Part shown: positions 1-7,824 of the stretch, in pieces
How positions within the stretch are numbered: position 1 is the first letter of the stretch
Layout: every line of letters starts with the position of its first letter
Source of the DNA: Comamonadaceae bacterium
GTDB taxonomy: Bacteria > Pseudomonadota > Gammaproteobacteria > Burkholderiales > Burkholderiaceae_C
Length of the DNA: 12,246 bases
Direction of reading: 5' to 3'
NCBI GenBank assembly: GCA_024642025.1
Contig: JAHEBY010000038.1
Coordinates: 1 to 12,246 of the forward strand
Position numbers and translations under genes: made by a program
Notes under the pieces: model-generated
Databases searched by the model: none
Told to the model about the DNA's origin: nothing
The model's input: the letters and a program-made list of their open reading frames with translations, nothing else

Positions 1-86
1 TCTTCCAGTGTGAAATAGCTATAATATATATAGCAATAAACATATATTTAACAGGGGCTAACGGCCTATTTTTATGACATTTCCGG
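1..86. other. AT-rich flank downstream of nirB
   Basis: This short stretch follows the nirB stop codon and is far richer in A and T than the rest of the window. It contains an imperfect dyad, GCTATA (18-23) and TATAGC (29-34), around an AT spacer. Neither strand shows a convincing gene start, ribosome binding site or classic terminator (GC stem plus U run). nirD, which commonly follows nirB, does not begin here. A short hydrophobic frame runs off the left edge on minus from the ATG at 43-41, but it has no Shine-Dalgarno and cannot be judged. Confidence 0.5.
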
Positions 87-2531
87 TCATGCAGTGATTT
101 TTTCGAATTGACGCGTGTCAATGGCCGCCTTGTCCAGTTCAAACCAGGGGTCGGGCTCACCATCAAGCGCAAACTGAAGCCGCTCCCACAGCGCCTTGCG
201 CCCTGCGTGATCGTCCAGGATTCGCTTCTTGACATAGTCCAGCCCGACGCGATTGACGAAGTGCACCGTGCGTTCCAGATACCAGCCTTCAAGCCGGTAT
301 AGCTCGCAGAAGGCGCCGGTGTATTCGAGCACTTCCGCGGCGGTCTTGAGCTTGGTGAAGAAGTGCGCCACCTCGGTCTTGATGCCGCCATTGCCTGCCA
401 CGTACATTTCCCAGCCGCTGTCCACGCCGATGATGCCCACGTCCTTGATGCCCGCTTCGGCGCAGTTGCGTGGGCAGCCACTCACGGCGAACTTCACCTT
501 GTGTGGCGCGTACATGCGCCACATGGCCCGTTCCAGGTCTTTGCCCATCTGCGTGCTGTCCTGCGTACCCATGCGGCACCATTCGCTGCCGACACAGGTC
601 TTCACCGTGCGTAACGCCTTGGCGTAGGCGTGGCCACTGGGCATGCCAATGTCTTTCCATACGGCCTGCAGGTCTTCCTTTTTGACGCCAAGCAGGTCGA
701 TTCGCTGGCCGCCGGTGACTTTGACGGTAGGGATTTTGTATTTGTCGACCGCGTTGGCGATTCGGCGCAGCTCATCGGCCGTCGTCTCGCCGCCCCACAT
801 TCGGGGGATGACCGAATAGGTGCCGTCCTTCTGAATGTTGGCGTGGCTGCGCTCGTTGATGAAGCGGCTTTGCGGATCGTCTTTTGCCTCCTTGGGCCAC
901 GTGCTGATGAGGTAATAGTTGACGGCCGGCCGGCAGGTGGCGCAGCCGTTAGGCGTTTTCCAATCGAGGAATTGGTGAACATCGCCTACGGTAAGCAACT
1001 TGTTGGTCTGGATGGCATCGCGGACGGCCTGATGCCCGTGGTCCGTACATCCGCATATGGCTTTGGTCTTGGGTGTGGCGGAATAGTCGCCACCCGCGGT
1101 GAACATCAGAATTTGTTCCACCAGGCCCGTGCACGATCCGCAGGAGGCACTGGCCTTGGTGTGCTTGCGTACTTCGTCGAGCGTAAACAAGCCCTTGTCT
1201 CGAATGGCCTTGCAGATGGTTCCCTTGTTGACGCCGTTGCAGCCGCAGACCTCGGCGTCTTCCGGCATCGTCGCGGCTTTGCTATGCCCTTCGTGACCGA
1301 CATCTCCAATATTGCTCTCGCCGAACATCAGTTTGTCGCGAATGTCGGCCACTGATCGGCCATCGCGCAACAGTTTGAAGTACCAGCTTCCGTCCACCGT
1401 ATCGCCATACAGGCAAGCGCCTACCAGCGTGTCGTCTTTGAGCACCAGTTTCTTGTAGACCCCACCATAGGGATCGCTCATCACGATTTCCTCGGTGCCT
1501 TCGCCGCCCTGAAAATTGCCTGCACTGAAGAGGTCAATGCCTGTCACTTTCAGCTTGGTTGACGTGAGCGACCCCTGATAGCGGCCGATACCAAAGTGAG
1601 CAAGGTGGTTGGCAGCGACCTTGGCCTGTTCGAACAGCGGCGCCACCAGGCCGTAGGCGATACCACGGTGCGCTGCGCATTCGCCCACCGAGTAAATGCG
1701 TGCATCGGTGATCGTTTGCATCGTGTCATTCACCACAATGCCCTTGTTGCAATGCAGCCGCATGGACTCAGCCAACGTGGTGTTGGGGCGTATGCCGACT
1801 GCCATTACCACGAGATCGGCAGCAACTTCGCTGCCATCCTTGAATTTGATGGCCTTCACCCGTCCATCGTCGCCACCGACGAGCTCCTGTGTTTGCGCTC
1901 CCATCAGGAACGTCAGGCCACGTTCTTCAAGCGATTTTTGAAGCAATTTGGCAGCTACGCTGTCCAACTGACGTTCCATTAAAGTTGGCATCACATGCAC
2001 CACGCTGACCGTCATTCCGCGGCGCATGAGACCGTTCGCAGCCTCAAGGCCTAACAGCCCGCCGCCAATGACGACCGCGTTTTTGTATTTGGTTGCCGCA
2101 TCAATCATCTCGTTGGTGTCGGCAATGTCGCGATAGGCGATGACGCCTTTCAGATCTTTGCCGGGTACAGGAAGGATGAACGGGTTGGAGCCTGTGCAGA
2201 TCAGCAGGCGATCGTATTCCTGCTCGATCACCCCGCCTTGCCCATCTTCCGCACGCACGATGCGCTTCACGCGATCTACTGACACTACCTTTTTACCGGC
2301 GTGTAGCGCGATGTTGTTGTCCTTGTACCAGTCCCACGAGTTCAGAACGATCTCGTCCAGCGTCTGCTCGCCGGCAAGCACCGGGCTAAGCAGGATGCGG
2401 TTGTAGTTGGGGTGCGGCTCGGCACCGAAGACCGTGATGTCGTACAGATCGGGCGCGATCTTTAATAGTTCTTCCACAGTGCGCACACCGGCCATGCCGT
2501 TGCCCACCATCACCAGGTCGAGTTTTTTCAT
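87..2531 (-). CDS. nirB: NirB, NADH-dependent assimilatory nitrite reductase large subunit
   Basis: This 814-residue cytoplasmic enzyme reduces nitrite to ammonium with NADH, using FAD, Fe-S clusters and sirohaem. The N-terminus has a FAD dinucleotide fold (G10-N-G12-M-A-G) and a second nucleotide fold GGGLLG near 156-161. Two BFD-like [2Fe-2S] modules follow: C429/C431 with C464/C467, and C493/C495 with C530/C533. The sirohaem/4Fe-4S domain supplies C646, C652, C686 and C690, with the family motif SGCPRNCAEA. Length and layout match E. coli NirB (about 847 aa). I chose the ATG at 2531 because GGGAG (2541-2545) sits at proper spacing and the protein then opens MKKLDLVMVGNGMAG; the frame is open 16 codons further upstream but those residues look non-native. 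It is the last gene of the visible operon, 16 nt after the GAF gene, so translational coupling is likely. No nirD follows within the window. Confidence 0.96.
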   Translation of the reverse strand: MKKLDLVMVGNGMAGVRTVEELLKIAPDLYDITVFGAEPHPNYNRILLSPVLAGEQTLDEIVLNSWDWYKDNNIALHAGKKVVSVDRVKRIVRAEDGQGGVIEQEYDRLLICTGSNPFILPVPGKDLKGVIAYRDIADTNEMIDAATKYKNAVVIGGGLLGLEAANGLMRRGMTVSVVHVMPTLMERQLDSVAAKLLQKSLEERGLTFLMGAQTQELVGGDDGRVKAIKFKDGSEVAADLVVMAVGIRPNTTLAESMRLHCNKGIVVNDTMQTITDARIYSVGECAAHRGIAYGLVAPLFEQAKVAANHLAHFGIGRYQGSLTSTKLKVTGIDLFSAGNFQGGEGTEEIVMSDPYGGVYKKLVLKDDTLVGACLYGDTVDGSWYFKLLRDGRSVADIRDKLMFGESNIGDVGHEGHSKAATMPEDAEVCGCNGVNKGTICKAIRDKGLFTLDEVRKHTKASASCGSCTGLVEQILMFTAGGDYSATPKTKAICGCTDHGHQAVRDAIQTNKLLTVGDVHQFLDWKTPNGCATCRPAVNYYLISTWPKEAKDDPQSRFINERSHANIQKDGTYSVIPRMWGGETTADELRRIANAVDKYKIPTVKVTGGQRIDLLGVKKEDLQAVWKDIGMPSGHAYAKALRTVKTCVGSEWCRMGTQDSTQMGKDLERAMWRMYAPHKVKFAVSGCPRNCAEAGIKDVGIIGVDSGWEMYVAGNGGIKTEVAHFFTKLKTAAEVLEYTGAFCELYRLEGWYLERTVHFVNRVGLDYVKKRILDDHAGRKALWERLQFALDGEPDPWFELDKAAIDTRQFEKITA

Positions 2532-2547
2532 GTTTGTGTGCTCCCGT

Positions 2548-3489
2548 TCAGAAATACCAGGCCACCACGGCCACAACACGTTCTGCGCTTATCACCGGCA
2601 ACGCAACGACCGCCTTCAGCCCAGCGCCACGGGCTGCGAAGCCCACTGGTCCCGGTTGTTCGCCGGCTGGTTGTGCCACGGCTGGCGTGCCGGTGGCCAG
2701 CGCCTGACCCAGCACGCCTTGGCCTGCAGGCACCCCGTCAGCAGATGCCACGGCTCGAAGCGTGCCCTCCACCTCGCAGTGGCCCTGGGTGCGGGCGAGC
2801 GCAGTGCCCGCTGCGTCTGGCAACCAGATTTCGAATCGACGCACCAGCGGCGTTGCCAGAGCTGACAGCATCGCCATCACATAGGTGTCGGGCCCAGGTA
2901 CCGGGCAAGGCAAGCCAAATCCGCGGTTGATGCCAACCTGCTCGGCGCTGTTGGCGCGTATGAACTTGCTGCCTTTGCCCAGGTCCGGCATAAAAACAGG
3001 TAGACCGCTCTCCCACGCCAGCCCAGGCAAGCCAGTGCCTTTGCGAAAGCGCGTGTTTCGCGATACGAACTCGAACAGTTCGGCTGTGCCGCCGTAGTAG
3101 CCTGCGTCCAACTTCAAGTCGGCGTCGTTTTCTTCGTTGCGCCAGAGTTCTATGGCCCCCACATGGGCTTCATCATCGCCACACAGGATCACCACCACGG
3201 CGCGCAGCGACTCGCCAGCAAACACGGGCCACGCCACGGCACTGGTCAGGCCTTCGGCAGCGGCTGCCTTGCTGCGGCGGAATCCGTGCCCCTGTAGCTC
3301 GTTCAGAACTACAGGCCGGCGTAGTTCCCACGCCTGGCCGGGTAGACCTTCGCCGCGGCCAAAGCACATTTGGCGGCTGGCGGCCCCAAAAAAGACCTTG
3401 GTGTCTCCGTAGTAACCGCTCGCGAATTCCAGAAGAGAGTGGTCGAGGTCGGGGACCCAGACCTCTACACAGCGAATGAATGTTTTCAT
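2548..3489 (-). CDS. Triple GAF-like repeat protein inside the nitrate operon
   Basis: A 313-residue soluble protein with no signal peptide or membrane segment. It consists of three repeats of about 105 residues. Each opens with a VEVWVPD/IELWRNE/FEIWLPD-like strand, has a core G-x-G-L/V-x-G-x-A element (RGEGLPGQAWE at 45-55, KGTGLPGLAWE at 150-160, AGQGVLGQALA at 255-265), and ends in a hydrophobic strand pair (WPVFAGESL...VVVILCG; PCPVPGPDTYVMAMLSAL; LPVISAERVVAVVAWYF). This is the GAF pattern, and the chain ends with the last strand of repeat three, so no output domain is attached. Its position between nrtCD and nirB, 13 nt after the former and 16 nt before the latter, suggests a role in sensing or regulating nitrate/nitrite metabolism; the ligand is unknown. 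Start choice is uncertain: a GTG at 3519 would add ten residues and overlap nrtCD, and neither start has a good Shine-Dalgarno. I prefer the ATG because the first repeat begins just after it. Confidence 0.82.
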   Translation of the reverse strand: MKTFIRCVEVWVPDLDHSLLEFASGYYGDTKVFFGAASRQMCFGRGEGLPGQAWELRRPVVLNELQGHGFRRSKAAAAEGLTSAVAWPVFAGESLRAVVVILCGDDEAHVGAIELWRNEENDADLKLDAGYYGGTAELFEFVSRNTRFRKGTGLPGLAWESGLPVFMPDLGKGSKFIRANSAEQVGINRGFGLPCPVPGPDTYVMAMLSALATPLVRRFEIWLPDAAGTALARTQGHCEVEGTLRAVASADGVPAGQGVLGQALATGTPAVAQPAGEQPGPVGFAARGAGLKAVVALPVISAERVVAVVAWYF

Positions 3490-3502
3490 GGATGCGTGGG
3501 AT

Positions 3503-5329
3503 TCAGTGTTGGTGGCCACAGGCTGCGAGAAAACCGATCAGTTCCTCGCGCAGCTCGTAGTAGCGCGGGTGGGCCAGCAGTTTGGCGCGTGTGCGCGGGC
3601 GCTCCAGTGGTACGTCCATGACCTGTCCGATCTTGGCTCTTGGACCGTTGGTCATCATGACAACGCGGTCGGCCAGCAAAATGGCTTCGTCTACATCATG
3701 CGTAACCATGATGGCGGTGACGCGGTTACGCGCCCACACCTCCATCAACACTTCCTGCAATTCCCAGCGCGTCAGGGCATCCAGCATGCCAAATGGCTCG
3801 TCCAGCAGGAGCAGCTTGGGCTGCAGTGCAAAAGCTCTTGCAATACCCACTCGCTGCTTCATGCCATTGGACAACTCGCTGGCCTTTTTCTGCAGGGCCG
3901 AACCCAGGCCGACGCGTTGCAGGTAGTAGCGAACCATGTCGCCACGTTCAGCCAGCGTCACGTGGGGGAACACGCGGGCGACGCCGAGCATGACGTTCTC
4001 AAAGGCGGTCAACCAGGGAACCAGACTCGGAGACTGGAACACCAAGCCTCGGTCGGGGCCAGCGTCCACGACCTGGCGGCCATCCAGCACGATGACACCT
4101 TGGGAGATTTCGGTCAACCCTGCCATCATGGACAACACCGTTGATTTGCCGCACCCCGAATGTCCGATGAGCGAAATGAACTCGCCTTTGTTCACTTTGA
4201 GGTCAAAGCCGTCTACAACGGTCTGAGGGCCCTTGGGCGTGGGGTAGATCTTGATCACCTTGGAAAATTCAGCGAAGCGCTCGTCACCAATTCGAAATGC
4301 GTCGGCAGATCCCAGCGCTACCGACGGCGCGGTCGTCTGAACCTCATCTTCGATGCGTTCGGCCAGATCCGCATGGCGCAGACCCAGCCGCTTGGCCATG
4401 GTCGCGCTGCGGGCAGGAGCCATGATGTTGACGGGAGACTGCCGGGGCAGGTTGATAACGTCCGCTCCTTGAGAATTTGGACGCGCATGAGCCATATTCA
4501 GCAAGGTCTGGGTGATCTCGCCGCGTAGCTTCTGGTATTGATGGTTGTGATTCATCGCCATGCGGTCGCGAGGGCGTGGCAGATCGACCTCAAACGATTT
4601 ACCCAGACCCGCGCCCGGTCCGACTTCCAGCGGAATCACGCGATCCGCCAGCATGAGAGCCTCATCCACGTCGTTGGTGATCAGCAGAACGGTCTTTTTG
4701 TCTTCGTTCCAGATGCGCACAATTTCGTCTTGCAGTTGCCCGCGCGTCAAAGCGTCAAGTGCCGACAGGGGCTCATCCAGCAGCAAGACGTCAGGGTCGG
4801 TGGCCAGTGCCCTCGCCACCGACACCCGTTGGCGCATGCCACCGGACAGTTGCAGTGGTTTCTTGTCAATGGCAGCAGAGAGTCCAACCATGCCCACATA
4901 ATGGCGAGTGCGCTCATCGCGCTGTATCTGGCTTTCGTTGGCAAATACGCGATCGATCGCGAGCGACACGTTCTCGCCGACCGTGAGCCAGGGCATCAGT
5001 GAGTAGCTTTGAAACACGATGGCACGATCGGGCCCGGGCCCAAGAATGGGCTTGCCCTTTTTAAGAACTTGTCCGCTGTCTGGCATGCTCAGGCCCGCCA
5101 GCATGTTGATGAGCGTGGTCTTTCCGCTGCCCGAAAAGCCCACAATGGCCACGAACTCGCCCTCAGCGATGTCCAGGTTGATGTCCTTCAGCACTTCTGC
5201 GCGTGAAGCACCACGACCAAAACCTTTGCTGACGTGGCTGAGGCTCAACGCCGGAATATCCGGCACCACCGACAGGGCCGGACCACCCGGCAGGAGCGCG
5301 CCACCGCTCGATTTCAATGCGTTACCCAT
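3503..5329 (-). CDS. nrtCD: Fused double-ATPase of the nitrate ABC transporter (NrtC-NrtD type)
   Basis: This 608-residue membrane-associated protein powers nitrate import with NrtA and NrtB. Two complete ABC domains lie in one chain. Domain 1 (about 28-255) has Walker A GFSGSGKT (64-71), Q-loop Q107, signature LSGGM (161-165) and Walker B LLLDE (182-186). Domain 2 (about 355-580) has Walker A GHSGCGKS (389-396), Q432, signature LSNGM (486-490), Walker B LLLDE (507-511) and H-loop H544. A linker of about 100 residues, rich in Ala and charged residues, joins them. In domain 1 the H-loop histidine is Asn (N219, ITNDVDEA; codon AAC at 4675-4673). In cyanobacteria NrtC and NrtD are separate, and NrtC carries a substrate-binding-like C-terminal domain that is absent here. 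The ATG at 5329 is preceded by AAAGGA. The gene follows nrtB by 42 nt. Taurine/bicarbonate relatives share the fold, but context favours nitrate. Confidence 0.93.
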   Translation of the reverse strand: MGNALKSSGGALLPGGPALSVVPDIPALSLSHVSKGFGRGASRAEVLKDINLDIAEGEFVAIVGFSGSGKTTLINMLAGLSMPDSGQVLKKGKPILGPGPDRAIVFQSYSLMPWLTVGENVSLAIDRVFANESQIQRDERTRHYVGMVGLSAAIDKKPLQLSGGMRQRVSVARALATDPDVLLLDEPLSALDALTRGQLQDEIVRIWNEDKKTVLLITNDVDEALMLADRVIPLEVGPGAGLGKSFEVDLPRPRDRMAMNHNHQYQKLRGEITQTLLNMAHARPNSQGADVINLPRQSPVNIMAPARSATMAKRLGLRHADLAERIEDEVQTTAPSVALGSADAFRIGDERFAEFSKVIKIYPTPKGPQTVVDGFDLKVNKGEFISLIGHSGCGKSTVLSMMAGLTEISQGVIVLDGRQVVDAGPDRGLVFQSPSLVPWLTAFENVMLGVARVFPHVTLAERGDMVRYYLQRVGLGSALQKKASELSNGMKQRVGIARAFALQPKLLLLDEPFGMLDALTRWELQEVLMEVWARNRVTAIMVTHDVDEAILLADRVVMMTNGPRAKIGQVMDVPLERPRTRAKLLAHPRYYELREELIGFLAACGHQH

Positions 5330-5371
5330 TTTGATTCCTTTGTTACGACATTCAGGTTTCCATGGATAGCT

Positions 5372-6340
5372 TTAGCGGCGGGCGCTCAGGTCCTGCAGGA
5401 GCTGCATCACGCGATCCAGGCAGAAGCCGATGATGCCGATGGTGAAGACTGCAACGATGATCCGGCTGAGCGAATCGGAGCTGCCGTTTTGAAACTCGTC
5501 CCAGACAAATTTGCCGAGCCCGGGGTTTTGGGCCAGCATCTCGGCAGCGATCAGAACCATCCAGCCCACACCCAGAGAAAGGCGCATGCCGGTGAAAATG
5601 AATGGCAGCGCCGATGGCAGGATGATCTTGCGAACGCGGGTCATCAACGGCAGCTTCAGCACCCGACTGACATTGACCAGATCGCGGTCAACCGACGTCA
5701 CGCCCACTGCCGTGTTGATGAGCGTTGGCCACAACGAGCACAAAGTCACGGTAATGGCTGACACCAGAAATGACTTGTCAAACATGGGTTCTGAGGCGGT
5801 GACGTAGAGCGCACTGACCACCAGGGTCACGATGGGCAGCCATGCCAGAGGCGAAACCGGGCGGAAAATCTGCACGATGGGGTTGATGGCCATCTGCACG
5901 ATCTTTGATGAACCCGCCAGAATGCCCAAAGGCACAGCGATCACCGTGGCCAGCAGAAAGCCGGCAAACACGGTTTTCAGGCTTGTAAGGATTTGCGCCA
6001 GATAGGTGGGCTTGCCGGTATAGGCGCGGATCGTGGGCTGGTAGCTCGGGTCTTCAGCCTTGATTTCAGCGTTGCGTTTTTCCTGCCGCTCATAAAACGC
6101 GTTACGTCTTGTCTGATCGGCCCGATAGTCATCCCAAAGCGTCTTGGCTTGTTCAACAACCTGTACCGGCCCAGGCAAAACGCCCAGGCTGGTGTTGATG
6201 CGCGCAGCCACCACATTCCAGGCAACGAGGAACAAGACCAGCGACAAAAGTGGCACGCCCAAGCTCAATAGCAGGGTGCGGGCGCCGCCGTTTGAACCGA
6301 CAGTGCCGATGCTTTTCAGGCGGGACAGTATGGCTTGCAT
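5372..6340 (-). CDS. nrtB: NrtB, nitrate ABC transporter permease
   Basis: A 322-residue inner-membrane protein that forms the nitrate/nitrite channel of the NrtABCD importer. Hydrophobic segments are visible near residues 23-47, 124-145, 153-181, 191-214, 254-270 and 294-311, six by eye. The cytoplasmic coupling loop lies around 222-258: the EAA part is degenerate (VNVSRVLKLP), but the downstream I-x-L-P element (KIILPSALPFIFTGMRL) that contacts the ATPase is intact. Between segments one and two is a long, highly charged stretch (about 68-112) with many Arg, Glu and Asp, ending YTGKPTY, presumably periplasmic. The ATG at 6340 follows an AGAGAGA purine tract. It sits 50 nt after nrtA and 42 nt before nrtCD in one operon. 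Bicarbonate (CmpB) and taurine permeases are close relatives; the neighbours decide the call. Confidence 0.93.
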   Translation of the reverse strand: MQAILSRLKSIGTVGSNGGARTLLLSLGVPLLSLVLFLVAWNVVAARINTSLGVLPGPVQVVEQAKTLWDDYRADQTRRNAFYERQEKRNAEIKAEDPSYQPTIRAYTGKPTYLAQILTSLKTVFAGFLLATVIAVPLGILAGSSKIVQMAINPIVQIFRPVSPLAWLPIVTLVVSALYVTASEPMFDKSFLVSAITVTLCSLWPTLINTAVGVTSVDRDLVNVSRVLKLPLMTRVRKIILPSALPFIFTGMRLSLGVGWMVLIAAEMLAQNPGLGKFVWDEFQNGSSDSLSRIIVAVFTIGIIGFCLDRVMQLLQDLSARR

Positions 6341-6390
6341 GATTTGTTCTCTCTAGTCTGGAAATAGGAGTTACGACGCGGCTTTGACGC

Positions 6391-7767
6391 TCAGGCCTTT
6401 TCGGCACCCTTCAGGCCGATCTGAAATTTCTTCAGGTAGTCGTTGGGTTTGCGGCCGTCGTAAACCAGGCCGTCAATGAATCCGTCCTGCGGCCCCTTGA
6501 ATCCGTCCGTCTTGGGGAGATCGGTAGCCACCATCTTGCCTTCGGCAATCAGCTCTTTGGCGGCCTCTGCATACACCGCTGGCAGGTAGACCTTTTTGGC
6601 AGTTTCCATGTACCAGCTGTCCGGTTTCTCCTCGGCGATCTGACCCCAGCGGCGCATTTGTGTGAGGTACCAGATGGCATCGCTGTAGAACGGATAGGTG
6701 GCGTAGTTTTTGAAGAACACGTTGAAATCGGGTGCTGGGCGTTTGTCGCCTTTCTCGTATTCAAACGTACCGGTCATGCTGTTGCCGATGACGGCTTCGT
6801 CTGCACCGACGTAATTGGATCTGGCCAGAATCTTGACGGCTTCGATGCGGTTGGCCATGCTGGTGTCGAGCCACTGGCCAGCGCGTATCAGCGCCTTGAC
6901 AATGGCGACGTGGGTGCGAGGGTTCTTGGCGGCCCAGGCGCCGGTCACGCCGAATACTTTTTCGGGGTTGTATTTCCAGATTTCATGGTCAGTCACAACC
7001 GGCACGCCGATGCCTTTGATGACGGCCTGCTGATTCCACGGTTCGCCGACACAGTAGCCGTTGATGGTTCCGGCTTCCATCGTGGAGGGCATCTGGGGGG
7101 GTGGGGTAACCGACAGCAAAACGTCGGCTTTCTTGGTGCCTGTGATGTCGTCGGGCGTGTAGTAGCCCGGGTTCAGGCCACCAGCGGCAAGCCAGTAGCG
7201 CAATTCATAGTTGTGTGTGGAGACGGGGAAGACCATGCCCATCTTGAACGACTTGCCCTCTTTCTTGAAGCCGTCGACCACTTTTTTAAGGGAATCCGCC
7301 TTGATGGGGTGCTTGACCTTGCCTCCCTCCATTGGCAGATATTTCTTCATTTCGGCCCACACGGCGTTGGATACCGTGATGCCGTTGCCATTCAGATCCA
7401 TGCTGAACGCAGTAACCACATCAGCCTTGGTGCCGACCCCAATCGTGGCGCCGAGTGGCTGGCCGGCCAGCATGTGAGCGCCGTCAAGCTGTCCGTCAAT
7501 CACGCGGTCGAGCAACACCTTCCAGTTGGCCTGGGCTTCGAGGGTCACATACAGACCTTCGTCTTCGAAGAAGCGCTTTTCATAGGCGATGACCAGCGGC
7601 GCGCAGTCGGTCAGCTTGATGAACCCGAGCTTGAGCTCTTCTTTTTCTGGGCGTGCGCCTTTTTTCTGGGCGAGCGCTGCAGCCGGCAGGCCAAGCGCGG
7701 CTGCGCCTGTCATGGCGGCAGATGCGGCAAGCACGCTGCGGCGATTCAAGGATTTAGGTGAGTTCAT
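6391..7767 (-). CDS. nrtA: NrtA, Tat-exported nitrate-binding protein
   Basis: A 458-residue periplasmic substrate-binding protein that captures nitrate (or nitrite) and delivers it to NrtB. The N-terminus is a Tat-type signal: N-R9-R10-S-V-L-A followed by an Ala/Gly-rich hydrophobic stretch and a likely cleavage after A33 (AALA/QKK). The mature part opens with the NrtA/NasS family strand LKLGFIKLTDCAPLVIA and carries GEPWNQ, shared with its upstream paralogue. Length agrees with cyanobacterial NrtA (about 440 aa). The ATG at 7767 has AAGGGA just upstream. It lies 57 nt after nasS and heads the transporter genes nrtA-nrtB-nrtCD. CmpA-like bicarbonate binding is the main alternative, unlikely beside nirB and nasT. 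Confidence 0.94.
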   Translation of the reverse strand: MNSPKSLNRRSVLAASAAMTGAAALGLPAAALAQKKGARPEKEELKLGFIKLTDCAPLVIAYEKRFFEDEGLYVTLEAQANWKVLLDRVIDGQLDGAHMLAGQPLGATIGVGTKADVVTAFSMDLNGNGITVSNAVWAEMKKYLPMEGGKVKHPIKADSLKKVVDGFKKEGKSFKMGMVFPVSTHNYELRYWLAAGGLNPGYYTPDDITGTKKADVLLSVTPPPQMPSTMEAGTINGYCVGEPWNQQAVIKGIGVPVVTDHEIWKYNPEKVFGVTGAWAAKNPRTHVAIVKALIRAGQWLDTSMANRIEAVKILARSNYVGADEAVIGNSMTGTFEYEKGDKRPAPDFNVFFKNYATYPFYSDAIWYLTQMRRWGQIAEEKPDSWYMETAKKVYLPAVYAEAAKELIAEGKMVATDLPKTDGFKGPQDGFIDGLVYDGRKPNDYLKKFQIGLKGAEKA

Positions 7768-7824
7768 GCTGAGTTCCCTTCAAGTAAATGGCTGAAAAAA
7801 TGGAAGTTGAAATGAGGCGTTTGG

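Noticed and set aside
1..43. Hydrophobic minus-strand frame from the ATG at 43-41 running off the left edge
   Set aside because: Only about 14 codons are visible, with no Shine-Dalgarno and AT-rich low-complexity sequence; it may be chance.
2532..2579. 16-residue extension of NirB
   Set aside because: It overlaps the GAF gene stop and the GGGAG ribosome binding site; the family starts at MKKLDLV-like sequence.
6658..7761. Long plus-strand open frame opposite nrtA (367 codons)
   Set aside because: It is antisense to a conserved, well-supported gene, has no recognisable motifs, and is explained by GC-rich codon use. The same holds for 630-1355 opposite nirB and 3476-4144 opposite nrtCD.
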